NCBI GenBank assembly: GCA_003490145.1
Contig: QULQ01000006.1
Span: 1-64,000, forward strand
From: Lachnospiraceae bacterium OM04-12BH
Lineage (GTDB): Bacteria; Bacillota; Clostridia; Lachnospirales; Lachnospiraceae
Length of the DNA: 64,000 nt
Direction: 5' to 3'
Shown: positions 16,473 through 25,338 of the stretch, in pieces
Numbering within the stretch: the first letter of the stretch is position 1
Layout of the letters: every line of letters starts with the position of its first letter
Notes under the pieces: model-generated
Database searches by the model: none
Told to the model about the DNA's origin: nothing
What the model saw: only the letters and a program-made list of their open reading frames with translations
Made by a program: the position numbers and the translations under genes

Positions 16473-19093
16473 AGCCGATCACACTGACTATCTGTGGGTG
16501 GGGACCATACCGGGATGAGCAGCCACCTATTGATTTTGAGGCACTTGGGAGCAGAGGACTGTTTTTGATCACAGGTGCAACAGGAGCCGGAAAGACCACT
16601 ATTTTTGATGCAGTCACATATGCACTGTACGGGGATCTGAGCGGAAAAACGAGAGAAAAGGGCAGTGTCAGAAGTGATTTTGCTGCTCCTTCTACCAAAA
16701 CCTATGTAGAGCTTGTAATGGAGCATGGGGGAAAGCGGTACCGTATCCGGAGAAATCCGGAATATATGCGGCCAAGAAAACGGCAGTCAAAAAATGGTGA
16801 GCTGACGAGAGAGAAGGAAAACGCATATCTGACTATGCCTGATGGAAGCTGCATCGAAGGAAGCAGTGAGGTGACAGCCAGGATCAGGGAGCTCCTTAAG
16901 GTAGACATCAATCAGTTCAGACAGCTTTCCATGATCGCACAGGGAGAATTCACAAGACTTCTTACTGCACCTTCTTCGGAAAAGTCAAAGATCTTCCGGG
17001 AAATTTTTGATACGAAGCTTTATGAGAGGCTGGAGGCAAAGCTGAAGAACAGCTCTGCAGAACTTTACAGGCAGGTAATGGAATACCGCCATCGTATGGA
17101 AGAAGAGGTTTCTGTATTTTCGCCTGATGAGGAACTGAAAGCGGAAGTAGAGGCACTTGTGGCGGAGGCAGGTATCTACTCGGAACGGCTGCTTCCCTTT
17201 CTTAAGGAGAAGATAAGCGTTTTCCTCAGCGAAGAAAAAAGGCTGCATTCAGAGGAAAAGAAAGCGGAAGAAGAGATCGAAGAGCTTGCAGGTATCGTGA
17301 AGGAAGCAGAGCAGACAAAGGCGCTTATGGAACAGCTTGCAAAAGAACGGGAAAAGCAGAAGAGCCTTGCAGAAAGGGAGCCTGATTACCGGCAGATGGA
17401 AGAACGTCTGCAGAGGGCAGAAGAGGCAGCGGCTGTGAGGGAATATGAGCTGCTTTTGCAGAACCGGGAAGAGCAGAGGAAGACCTGTGAAAAGAAACTG
17501 CAGCTTTCTGAAAGGGAGCTGGAAGGCCTCTTACAGAAGCAGGAGGAACAGCGTACCCTTGTGGAACTGGCAGAGCAGATAGCAGAGGCCTTTGACATGA
17601 AGGAAAGGTGTGAAGAAGCAGAAAGGCTCCGGCAGGAAAAAGAAACGGCACTCAGGGAAAAGAAACAGGAATTTGGCGCTTTGCAGGTCAGGTATGAGAA
17701 AGCAGAGAAAGAGGCAGAAGCGAGCATCCATGACTATGAAAATGCAGAGAGGAGATACCGGCATGGTATTGCCGGCATACTGGCACAGGATCTGAAGGAA
17801 GGAGAGCCCTGCCCGGTCTGCGGAGCCCTGTCACATCCCTGCAGACAGGAAAGAGAACAGGGTGTGCCAACGGAAGAAGAATTAAAAGAAAAGAAGCTGC
17901 TTTCAGAGAAGAAAAGGCAGGAGCTTCTGAAAATCCATGGAGAAACGAGAGCCTGCAGGGAGGCCAGGGATCTGCTTCGCAGGGAAGCAGAGAAAAGCCG
18001 GGGGATGCAGCAGGAGCTGACAGAGAAAATGCAGGAGCTGCCGGCAGAGATCAGGGAATATCCTGATTTTCATAAAAGATCAGATTTCGAAAAGCAGAGG
18101 AAGGAAGCAGAGGAGATCTGCCTTCGTATTTCAGAAAAGAAAAAAACAAAAGAGGCACTCAGACAGGAAAGACAGGTGCTTTTGGAAAAAGAAGGGCTTG
18201 CCAGGGGAAAATTCCGGGATGAGCTGAAAAAGGCGGGCTTTACAGGGGAAGAAGAATACCGGGCTGCTTTTCTTCCTGAACAGAAACGGAAGGAAGAGCA
18301 GGAAGCAGTAAAGGATTACGGACAGCGGTGCCATGCTAAGGAGCACCTGATCCATCATCTTGAGGAAGAGCTTAAGGTGCGGGAGCAGAGAAGCCCGGCA
18401 GAGGAGCAGCAGAAGCTTGCAGAGATCCGGAAAAAGAAAGACAGCCTTACAGAAGCAGGCAGCCGTCTCTGGAAAAACAGGAATGAAACGGAAAAGCTGT
18501 ACCATTCTTTAAAAGAAAAGAAGGAAAAGAGCACGGCTCTTTCTGAAAAGTACGGTATCATCAAGGATCTGGATGATGCCGTAAATGGAAATAATAAGAA
18601 ACGTCTTGTGCTGGAGCAGTATGTACTTGCTGCTTATTTTGAGGAAATCCTGAAGGCGGCAAATCTGCGCCTTGCCATGATGAGCGGCGGCCGGTATACC
18701 CTGTATCGTACCAAAGAGGTGACTGACGGAAGGAGTAAGGACAGTCTGGATATGGAGGTGCTGGACTATTATACCGGAAGGTACAGATCCGTGAAAACAC
18801 TTTCGGGCGGTGAAACCTTTAAGGTGTCCTTATCCCTTGCACTTGGAATGAGTGATGTAGTACAGGCATACAGCGGTGGAATACAGGTAGATGCACTGTT
18901 CATCGATGAGGGGTTTGGCTCCCTGGATCAGGAATCTCTTGAACAGGCATGTCAGACGCTGATGAGTCTTGCAGAGAGCGACCGGATGATCGGGATCATT
19001 TCCCATGTACCGCTTCTTTCTGAAAAAATCGAAAATCAGATCCAGGTTAAGAAAACCAGTACTGGAAGTACATATCAACTTGTGGTATTCTAA
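16469..19093 (+). CDS. sbcC: Exonuclease SbcCD subunit C (Rad50-like)
   Basis: The 874-residue SMC-like ATPase has an N-terminal Walker A (TGATGAGKTTIFDAVTYALYG region, about 34-52), a long coiled coil (about 190-720) broken by a zinc-hook CPVCGALSHP (about 448-457), and C-terminal ABC signature LSGGETFKVSLSLAL (about 777-791) and Walker B FIDEGFGSLD (about 811-820). It is shorter than the E. coli protein (about 1,050), mainly in the coiled coil. It forms the SbcCD nuclease with the adjacent sbcD. Confidence 0.95.
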   Translation: MKPITLTICGWGPYRDEQPPIDFEALGSRGLFLITGATGAGKTTIFDAVTYALYGDLSGKTREKGSVRSDFAAPSTKTYVELVMEHGGKRYRIRRNPEYMRPRKRQSKNGELTREKENAYLTMPDGSCIEGSSEVTARIRELLKVDINQFRQLSMIAQGEFTRLLTAPSSEKSKIFREIFDTKLYERLEAKLKNSSAELYRQVMEYRHRMEEEVSVFSPDEELKAEVEALVAEAGIYSERLLPFLKEKISVFLSEEKRLHSEEKKAEEEIEELAGIVKEAEQTKALMEQLAKEREKQKSLAEREPDYRQMEERLQRAEEAAAVREYELLLQNREEQRKTCEKKLQLSERELEGLLQKQEEQRTLVELAEQIAEAFDMKERCEEAERLRQEKETALREKKQEFGALQVRYEKAEKEAEASIHDYENAERRYRHGIAGILAQDLKEGEPCPVCGALSHPCRQEREQGVPTEEELKEKKLLSEKKRQELLKIHGETRACREARDLLRREAEKSRGMQQELTEKMQELPAEIREYPDFHKRSDFEKQRKEAEEICLRISEKKKTKEALRQERQVLLEKEGLARGKFRDELKKAGFTGEEEYRAAFLPEQKRKEEQEAVKDYGQRCHAKEHLIHHLEEELKVREQRSPAEEQQKLAEIRKKKDSLTEAGSRLWKNRNETEKLYHSLKEKKEKSTALSEKYGIIKDLDDAVNGNNKKRLVLEQYVLAAYFEEILKAANLRLAMMSGGRYTLYRTKEVTDGRSKDSLDMEVLDYYTGRYRSVKTLSGGETFKVSLSLALGMSDVVQAYSGGIQVDALFIDEGFGSLDQESLEQACQTLMSLAESDRMIGIISHVPLLSEKIENQIQVKKTSTGSTYQLVVF

Positions 19094-19100
19094 AAGAGTA

Positions 19101-19142
19101 TGCGGTAAAACCGCAGAGTAAGTCCGACCCGCATTGCGTGTC
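19101..19142. repeat. Two hairpins between sbcC and the flavoprotein gene
   Basis: TGCGGT-AAA-ACCGCA (19101-19115) and GACCCGCA/TGCGTGTC (19126-19142, one mismatch) lie in the 72-base gap. Neither has a T-tract. They may stabilise RNA ends or be remnants of an intergenic repeat. Confidence 0.45.
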
Positions 19143-19165
19143 AGCGAAGGAGGAAGCTTAGTTAA

Positions 19166-20569
19166 ATGGAAAAAAGAGCAGATGTCATTATTATAGGAGC
19201 AGGACCCGGAGGCATATTCTGTGCCTATGAGCTGCTTCGTCAGAAACCGGATCTGAAGGTGATCGTCATCGAAAAAGGACGTTCCATAGAGAAAAGAGTG
19301 TGCCCAAAGAGAACAACCCTGCAGTGTGTAGGCTGCAAGCCCTGTTCCATTACAACCGGATTTGCCGGCGCCGGCGCATTCTCAGATGGAAAGCTTTCCC
19401 TTTCCCCGGATGTAGGCGGCAATCTGCCGGATATTCTCGGCTATGAAAAGACAGCAGAACTGATCCATGAATCAGATGAGATCTATCTGAAATTTGGAGC
19501 AGACAGGAACGTTTATGGTGTAGATAAGCAGGATGTGATCCGCGAGATCAGAAGAAGGGCTATTGGTGCAAATTTAAAGCTTGTCGAGTGCCCGATCAGG
19601 CACCTTGGAACAGAGGAAGGCTACAAGATCTATGCAAAGCTTCAGAAGCATCTGATGGATGAGGGAGCAGAGCTGATCTTTAATACTATGGTGGAAGAGA
19701 TCCTGGTAGAGGATGGAAAGGCAGTTGGCGTCAGAACCGATAAGGGAGATGTTTACTACGGCAGTGAAGTGGTATCCGCAGTAGGAAGGGAAGGTGCTGA
19801 CTGGTTTAAGGATAAATGCGAAGAGGTTGGGATCGAGACCACGCCTGGCACCGTAGATGTTGGTGTGCGTGTTGAGGTCAGAGATGAGGTCATGCAGTAT
19901 CTGAATGATAATCTGTATGAAGCCAAGCTGATCTATCATACGCCGACTTTTGATGATAAGGTAAGAACCTTCTGTACCAATCCTTCCGGAGAAGTGGCAA
20001 CAGAATATTATGAGGGCGGCCTTGCTGTTGTCAATGGGCATGCCTATAAGGCAAAGGATCATAAGACACACAATACCAATTTTGCGATCCTTGTCAGCAA
20101 GAATTTTACGAAGCCGTTCAAGACACCGATCGAATATGGCAAGCAGATCGCACAGCTTTCCAATATGCTCTGTGGCGGCAGGATCCTTGTACAGACCTTT
20201 GGCGATTTTAAGAGAGGCAGAAGAACTACAGAGGAAAGACTCTGCAGGAATAACCTGATCCCTACCCTAAAGGATGCAGTACCCGGAGATCTTTCTCTGG
20301 TATTCCCTCACAGGATCATGGTGGATATAGAGGAGATGCTGGAAGCACTTGATAAGATCACGCCTGGTATTGCCAGTGATGAGACTCTTCTGTATGGTGT
20401 GGAAGTAAAGTTTTATTCCAACAGAGTAATCGTAAACAGTGATTTTGAAACGAGCATTAAGGGACTTCGTGCTATTGGAGACGGTGCCGGCGTGACAAGA
20501 GGACTCCAGCAGGCATCAGCTAACGGTATCAGTGTGGCAAGAAGTATCTTAAAGGGAATGAATGCATGA
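19166..20569 (+). CDS. FAD-dependent oxidoreductase, COG2509 type
   Basis: The 467-residue protein opens with a Rossmann dinucleotide motif (VIIIGAGPGGIFCAYEL, about 7-23), followed by a Cys-rich segment CPKRTTLQCVGCKPC (about 47-61), GFAGAGAFSDGKLS (about 65-78), and a C-terminal FAD motif (LRAIGDGAGVTRGLQQASANG, about 432-452). These define a widespread but uncharacterised flavoprotein family, annotated as FAD-dependent dehydrogenase. The four clustered cysteines could bind a metal or Fe-S cluster, as an inference. AAGGAGGAAG is upstream of ATG 19166 with long spacing. The stop overlaps the next start (ATGA). Confidence 0.85.
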   Translation: MEKRADVIIIGAGPGGIFCAYELLRQKPDLKVIVIEKGRSIEKRVCPKRTTLQCVGCKPCSITTGFAGAGAFSDGKLSLSPDVGGNLPDILGYEKTAELIHESDEIYLKFGADRNVYGVDKQDVIREIRRRAIGANLKLVECPIRHLGTEEGYKIYAKLQKHLMDEGAELIFNTMVEEILVEDGKAVGVRTDKGDVYYGSEVVSAVGREGADWFKDKCEEVGIETTPGTVDVGVRVEVRDEVMQYLNDNLYEAKLIYHTPTFDDKVRTFCTNPSGEVATEYYEGGLAVVNGHAYKAKDHKTHNTNFAILVSKNFTKPFKTPIEYGKQIAQLSNMLCGGRILVQTFGDFKRGRRTTEERLCRNNLIPTLKDAVPGDLSLVFPHRIMVDIEEMLEALDKITPGIASDETLLYGVEVKFYSNRVIVNSDFETSIKGLRAIGDGAGVTRGLQQASANGISVARSILKGMNA

Positions 20570-21630
20570 GAAACAGAAACAGGCGCATGACAGCAGCACT
20601 CCTTACAGTGCTGCTCCTGCTTCTTTCAGGCTGTATGGATTCACTGAAAGGCTCCAAAGTTGTGCTGACGACCGGATTTGAGAAGAATGAGGTGTTCAGG
20701 GTCGAGGATATGTCCTGCACACTCCCGGAAGCCATGGTTTATCTGGTCAATACTAAAAACCGGTATGAAAGTGTATATGGCAGGGAAATATGGAATGTCA
20801 GCCTGGATGGTGTGACACTGGAGGAAAATATTAAGGAAACTGTCCTTGCACAGCTCGCACAGCAGAAAACCATGAACCTTCTGGCAAGACAGAACGGAGT
20901 GGCTTTGAGTGAAGAGGAGGAGGCCAGGGCCATGCAGGCGGCAGAAACCTATTTCCAGTCCTTGAGCGAGGAGGAAAAGAGCGCGCTGCAGATCACAGTA
21001 AAGGATGTAGAGGAGCTGTACCGGGAATATGCACTGGCAAGAAAGGTCTACCAGTATATCATCAAGGATATCAATCCGGAGATCAGTGATGATGAAGCAA
21101 GAACCATAACAGTCCAGTATATTTATTTCAGAACCTGTGTCCTTGATGGGACAGGAAGGAAGATTGAGTATTCAGAGGAAGAAAAGCAGGAGATCCTGAG
21201 AAAGGCGGAAGAAGTCCGGTTTCAGCTAAAAAACGAAGAGGCGGATTTTGAGGAGCTGATCCTGAAATACAGTGACAGCGAGGAAGGAACCTGCTCCTTT
21301 GGAAAGGGCGAGAAGGATCAGACCTTTGAGGATGCAGCCTTTAATCTCGAGACGGACGAGATCAGTGATATTGTAGAGACACCGGAGGGCTATTATCTGA
21401 TCAAATGTATCAGTACCTTTAACCGTACCGAGACTGATGCCAATAAGGTCAAGATCGTGGAGAAAAGGCGGGAAGAGGTATTTGGGCAGGAGTATGAGGA
21501 CTTTGTTGCAGCCCTGACCCGGAATCTTAATGAAGATCTATGGCAGAGTGTGTCCCTTGCCGGGACAGAGAATATTACGACATCCGATTTCTTTGATGTC
21601 TTTGATAAATACTTTGACGGAATTTTATAA
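20566..21630 (+). CDS. PrsA/SurA-like peptidyl-prolyl isomerase lipoprotein
   Basis: The 354-residue protein has a lipoprotein signal (hydrophobic 10-20, lipobox LLSGC with Cys at about 23). Residues 45-165 look like the helical SurA/trigger-type chaperone N domain. Residues about 185-285 look like a parvulin domain (QYIYFRT, ADFEELILKYSDSEEGTCSFGKGE, FNLETDEISDIVETPEGYYLIKC). It would fold secreted proteins on the outer face of the membrane. The conserved catalytic pattern is partly kept (a variable parvulin), so isomerase activity is probable but not shown. It is translationally coupled to the upstream flavoprotein. Confidence 0.8.
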   Translation: MRNRNRRMTAALLTVLLLLLSGCMDSLKGSKVVLTTGFEKNEVFRVEDMSCTLPEAMVYLVNTKNRYESVYGREIWNVSLDGVTLEENIKETVLAQLAQQKTMNLLARQNGVALSEEEEARAMQAAETYFQSLSEEEKSALQITVKDVEELYREYALARKVYQYIIKDINPEISDDEARTITVQYIYFRTCVLDGTGRKIEYSEEEKQEILRKAEEVRFQLKNEEADFEELILKYSDSEEGTCSFGKGEKDQTFEDAAFNLETDEISDIVETPEGYYLIKCISTFNRTETDANKVKIVEKRREEVFGQEYEDFVAALTRNLNEDLWQSVSLAGTENITTSDFFDVFDKYFDGIL

Positions 21631-21683
21631 AAAGTTTATAATTGCCGGAAACCCTGATATTTCCTGATGTTTCGCATGTTTTG

Positions 21684-21710
21684 TTAGCACTCATTAATAA
21701 TGAGTGCTAA
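21684..21710 (+). promoter_or_regulatory. CIRCE operator (HrcA site) upstream of htpG
   Basis: TTAGCACTC (21684-21692), nine bases, GAGTGCTAA (21702-21710): a perfect match to the CIRCE consensus bound by HrcA. It is about 105 bases upstream of the htpG start and directly upstream of promoter-like boxes. Confidence 0.97.
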
Positions 21711-21717
21711 TTTTGCC

Positions 21718-21746
21718 TTGACTTTTCGGATTGACAGAACTACACT
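21718..21746 (+). promoter_or_regulatory. Candidate promoter of htpG
   Basis: TTGACT (21718-21723) and TACACT (21741-21746) are 17 bases apart. A second -35-like TTGACA at 21731-21736 pairs less well with TAGATG (21753-21758, 16 bases). The exact start is unresolved, but both options lie just downstream of CIRCE. Confidence 0.5.
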
Positions 21747-21814
21747 ATTTCCTAGATGTAATAAACTGAAATGAAATATAAGCATTGATACAGGAAAGAA
21801 AAGGAGTGATTACC

Positions 21815-23872
21815 ATGGCAGAAAAGCATGGAAGCTTATCAATTGACAGTGAAAACATATTCCCGATTATAAAGAAGTGGCTGTATTCAGATCACGATAT
21901 CTTTTACAGAGAACTGATCTCTAACGGCTGTGATGCGATCACGAAGCTGAAAAAGCTGGATATGATGGGAGAGTACGAGCTGCCGGAGAATTATAAGGCA
22001 AGGATCGATGTTGTAGTGGATCCGGAAGCAAAGACACTGACCTTCACCGATAATGGTATCGGTATGACTGCAGATGAGGTGGAGGAATATATCAACCAGA
22101 TCGCTTTTTCCGGAGCGACAGACTTCATCAGTAAATATAAGGACAAGACAGATAATGACCAGATCATTGGCCATTTCGGACTTGGCTTTTATTCGGCATT
22201 TATGGTAGCTGATGAGGTACACATTGATACCCTTTCCTATAAAGAGGGTGCGAAGGCTGTTCACTGGGAATGTGATGGCGGTACAGAATTTACCATGACA
22301 GAAGGTGACAAGGCAGAGGTTGGAACGAAGATCACCCTGTTTATCAATGAAGATGTACTGGAATTCTGCAATGAATACAAGGCAAGAGAGGTTATTAAGA
22401 AATACTGTTCCTTCATGCCTACCGAAATATACCTTTCCAAGGCAAATACCAAGGAGACAGAAACCATAAAGGCAGATGAGAAGCGTCCTGATGATGTGGT
22501 TGTAGAGGAGATCAAGCCGGAGAAGGAAGGCGATGAGGAGAAGCTTAAGATCGTAAAGAGACCTGAGCTTCTGAATGATACCAATCCTCTCTGGATGAAG
22601 AATCCCAGTGAGTGTACAAAGGAAGAGTATCTGGAATTTTACAGAAAGGTATTCCAGGATTATAAGGAGCCCCTGTTCTGGATCCATCTGAATATGGATT
22701 ATCCTTTTAACCTGAAGGGCATCCTGTACTTCCCGAGGATCAATATGGAGTATGAGTCCATCGAAGGAACCATCAAGCTGTACAATAACCAGGTATTTAT
22801 CGCAGACAATATCAAGGAGGTCATCCCTGAGTTCCTGATGCTGTTAAAGGGTGTGATCGACTGTCCTGACCTGCCGCTGAATGTATCCCGAAGCGCACTG
22901 CAGAATGACGGCTTTGTAAAGAAGATCTCTGATTATATTTCCAAGAAGGTTGCCGATAAACTGGCTGGTATGTGCAAGACCGAGAAGGAAGAGTATGACA
23001 AGTACTGGGATGACATCAGTCCTTTCATCAAGTTTGGCTGTCTGAAGGATGACAAATTCTGTGAGAAGATGACAGATTATATCCTGTTTAAGAATCTGGA
23101 CGGCAAATATCTGACGCTTCCTGAATGCCTTGAAGTCAATAAGATCGACCCGGATGAGGCAGAGAACAAGGAAGAGACTGAAGAGAAGAGCACAGATGAG
23201 AGCGCAGAAGCTGCCGAAACAGAAGCTGCTGACAAGGATGAAGAGACGGAAGAGAAGAAAGAAAAAGTCATCTACTATGTAACAGATGAGAAGCAGCAGA
23301 GCCAGTACATCAATATGTTCAAGGCTGCCAAAATGGATGCCGTGATCCTGAACCACAATATTGACCAGCCGTTTATTTCCCAGCTTGAGGCCAAGAACGA
23401 GGGCATTAAATTCAGGAGGATCGATGCAGACCTTACAGATTCCCTGAAGTCAAAGACCAGCAAGAAGGCAGAAGAAGAGCTTACAAAGGCTGCTGAGACC
23501 ATTGGCAAGGTGATGAAGAAGGCCCTTAAGAAGGACAAGATCGAGATCAAGGTGGAGAAGCTGAAGAATAAGAAGATCGCTTCCATGATGACACTTTCCG
23601 AGGAGAGCCGGAGAATGCAGGACATGATGAAAATGTATGCAATGCCCGGTATGGATATGGGAGATTATGGAAAGGAAGGCGAGACACTGGTGCTGAATGC
23701 CAGCCATCCGCTGGTACAGTATGTACTTGATCATACGGATGACAGTAATGTTTCCATGATCTGCGAACAGCTGTATGATCTGGCGCTGCTTCAGCAGGCA
23801 CCCCTTGAGCCGGAAGCCATGAGCAAGTTTATCACAAGAAGCAATGATATCATGCTGCTTCTGACTAAATAA
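21815..23872 (+). CDS. htpG: Hsp90-family chaperone HtpG
   Basis: The 685-residue GHKL ATPase chaperone has SENIFPIIKKWLYSDHDIFYRELISNGCDA (broken by its own length, residues about 10-40), FTDNGIGMT (about 74-82) and GHFGLGFYSAFMVAD (about 121-135), then middle-domain LPLNVSRSALQ (about 352-362). Between middle and C-terminal domains (about 445-484) is a Glu/Asp/Lys/Ala-rich insert, unusual for bacterial HtpG and explaining the length above the common 620-630. The ATG at 21815 has AAGGAG at 21801-21806; an upstream in-frame ATG at 21785 lacks one. HrcA control is predicted from the CIRCE operator. Confidence 0.96.
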   Translation: MAEKHGSLSIDSENIFPIIKKWLYSDHDIFYRELISNGCDAITKLKKLDMMGEYELPENYKARIDVVVDPEAKTLTFTDNGIGMTADEVEEYINQIAFSGATDFISKYKDKTDNDQIIGHFGLGFYSAFMVADEVHIDTLSYKEGAKAVHWECDGGTEFTMTEGDKAEVGTKITLFINEDVLEFCNEYKAREVIKKYCSFMPTEIYLSKANTKETETIKADEKRPDDVVVEEIKPEKEGDEEKLKIVKRPELLNDTNPLWMKNPSECTKEEYLEFYRKVFQDYKEPLFWIHLNMDYPFNLKGILYFPRINMEYESIEGTIKLYNNQVFIADNIKEVIPEFLMLLKGVIDCPDLPLNVSRSALQNDGFVKKISDYISKKVADKLAGMCKTEKEEYDKYWDDISPFIKFGCLKDDKFCEKMTDYILFKNLDGKYLTLPECLEVNKIDPDEAENKEETEEKSTDESAEAAETEAADKDEETEEKKEKVIYYVTDEKQQSQYINMFKAAKMDAVILNHNIDQPFISQLEAKNEGIKFRRIDADLTDSLKSKTSKKAEEELTKAAETIGKVMKKALKKDKIEIKVEKLKNKKIASMMTLSEESRRMQDMMKMYAMPGMDMGDYGKEGETLVLNASHPLVQYVLDHTDDSNVSMICEQLYDLALLQQAPLEPEAMSKFITRSNDIMLLLTK

Positions 23873-23892
23873 GAAAAGTAACAAGGAAGATA

Positions 23893-23934
23893 ACCCCTGC
23901 ATAGAATAAAGAAAGACTATGCAGGGGTATTTTT
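23893..23934 (+). terminator. Intrinsic terminator after htpG
   Basis: ACCCCTGCATAG (23893-23904) pairs with CTATGCAGGGGT (23917-23928), followed by TATTTTT. The start codon of the next gene directly follows the T-tract at 23935. Confidence 0.9.
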
Positions 23935-25185
23935 ATGCTTGAGGAAAGTTTACAGACAGGGAGTGCCAGGGGAAGGCTGCAGATCAATGTCACGTCTTCC
24001 CTTGGACTGATCCCGGTGAAGGATGCTGCCGTTACCATATCATATTCAGGAGAGCCAAATGCTCCGATAGAAAAGCTGAGTACGGATTCCTCCGGACAGA
24101 CAGAACGGGTAGAGCTTGCAGCACCGCCGCTGGATTACAGTGTTGAACCCTCTGAGCAGAGACCATACAGTGAATATACAGTTCTTGTGGAGGCTCCCGG
24201 GTATGAGTCTGCCATGGTTTCAGGAACAGAGATCCTGCCGGACACCCTGGCACTGCAGCCGGTTTCCTTAAATCCGCTGGAAACAGCAGAAGGGGATATG
24301 GAAAGTGTGGTCATTCCTGATCATACCCTTTATGGGGATTATCCGCCAAAGATTCCGGAGGCTGAGATCAAGCCGATAGAGGAAACGGGAGAGATTGTTT
24401 TAAGCAGGGTCGTGATTCCGGAATATATTGTGGTACATGATGGTGTGCCGGATGATGCCAGTGCACAGAACTATTATGTAAAATACAGGGATTATATCAA
24501 AAACGTGGTTTCCTCCGAAGTGTATGCAACCTGGGAAGAAAATGCCATTTATGCCAATGCACTGGCAGTCATGTCATTTACCTTAAACCGGGTTTATACG
24601 GAGTGGTACAGAGGAAAGGGTTATCCGTTTACCATTACTTCATCTACGGCCTATGATCAGAACTGGATCTATGGCAGAAATATTTATTCCAACATAGACA
24701 GGATTATAGACAGTATTTTTGCCAATTATCTGTCAAGACCGGGTGTGAGGCAGCCGATCTTGACCTCCTACTGTGATGGAAGGAGAGTGACCTGCAATGG
24801 CTTAAGCCAGTGGGGCTCGCAGTATCTGGCGGGGGAAGGCTATACGCCTATTGAGATCCTTCGTTATTATTATGGAAATGATATGTATATCAATACGGCA
24901 GAGAGTATTTCCGGTGTGCCGTCCTCTTATCCGGGCTATGCTCTGTCAATAGGCTCATCCGGTGAAAAGGTGCGTCAGCTTCAGAATCAGCTTAACAGGA
25001 TCGCACAGAACTATCCTGCAATTCCGATAATTGCTGCAGATGGGATCTATGGACCGGAAACAGCAAAGGCAGTCAGGGCATTTCAGAAAATTTTCAATCT
25101 GGAGCAGACTGGTGTGACAGATTATCCAACCTGGTACAGTATTTCAAATATCTATGTCGGAGTTACCAGAATTGCAGAACCATAG
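23935..25185 (+). CDS. SpoIID-like and peptidoglycan-binding domain protein
   Basis: The 416-residue protein has an N-terminal carboxypeptidase-regulatory-like beta domain (about 12-110), a Pro/Glu linker, a SpoIID/LytB-like domain (about 160-325; SEVYATWEENAIYANALAVM and GLSQWGSQYLAGEGYTPIEILRYYYG at its end) and a C-terminal PG-binding repeat (about 340-410; GEKVRQLQNQLN, DGIYGPETAKAVRAFQ). No signal peptide is present, so it may act inside the mother cell or spore coat and cortex rather than be exported. ATG 23935 lies next to the terminator T-tract and AGGGG in the hairpin arm is the only ribosome-like site. Domain calls are from sequence pattern. Confidence 0.75.
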   Translation: MLEESLQTGSARGRLQINVTSSLGLIPVKDAAVTISYSGEPNAPIEKLSTDSSGQTERVELAAPPLDYSVEPSEQRPYSEYTVLVEAPGYESAMVSGTEILPDTLALQPVSLNPLETAEGDMESVVIPDHTLYGDYPPKIPEAEIKPIEETGEIVLSRVVIPEYIVVHDGVPDDASAQNYYVKYRDYIKNVVSSEVYATWEENAIYANALAVMSFTLNRVYTEWYRGKGYPFTITSSTAYDQNWIYGRNIYSNIDRIIDSIFANYLSRPGVRQPILTSYCDGRRVTCNGLSQWGSQYLAGEGYTPIEILRYYYGNDMYINTAESISGVPSSYPGYALSIGSSGEKVRQLQNQLNRIAQNYPAIPIIAADGIYGPETAKAVRAFQKIFNLEQTGVTDYPTWYSISNIYVGVTRIAEP

Positions 25186-25198
25186 GAGTGTTTTGCCA

Positions 25199-25228
25199 TT
25201 GCAGAAGAGTACTTTCTAATGGTATACT
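25199..25228 (+). promoter_or_regulatory. Predicted promoter of the DUF5717 operon
   Basis: TTGCAG (25199-25204) and TATACT (25223-25228) are 18 bases apart. Downstream in the leader, GCC/GGC and GCCCTG/CAGGGC (about 25266-25291) may form hairpins before the GTG start at 25339. Confidence 0.5.
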
Positions 25229-25338
25229 ATTATTTAATCATGGACATTTTTGCCTTTAGGCAGCAGCCCTGTACCCGGATTTTTTCAGGGCGGAAGGACT
25301 GTCTGTCTTCTGGCGGATAAGGAAAAGGAGCTACAAAG

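Noticed and set aside
25259..25320. Riboswitch in front of the DUF5717 gene
   Set aside because: Only short stems (GCCCTG/CAGGGC) are seen and no known aptamer core was recognised.
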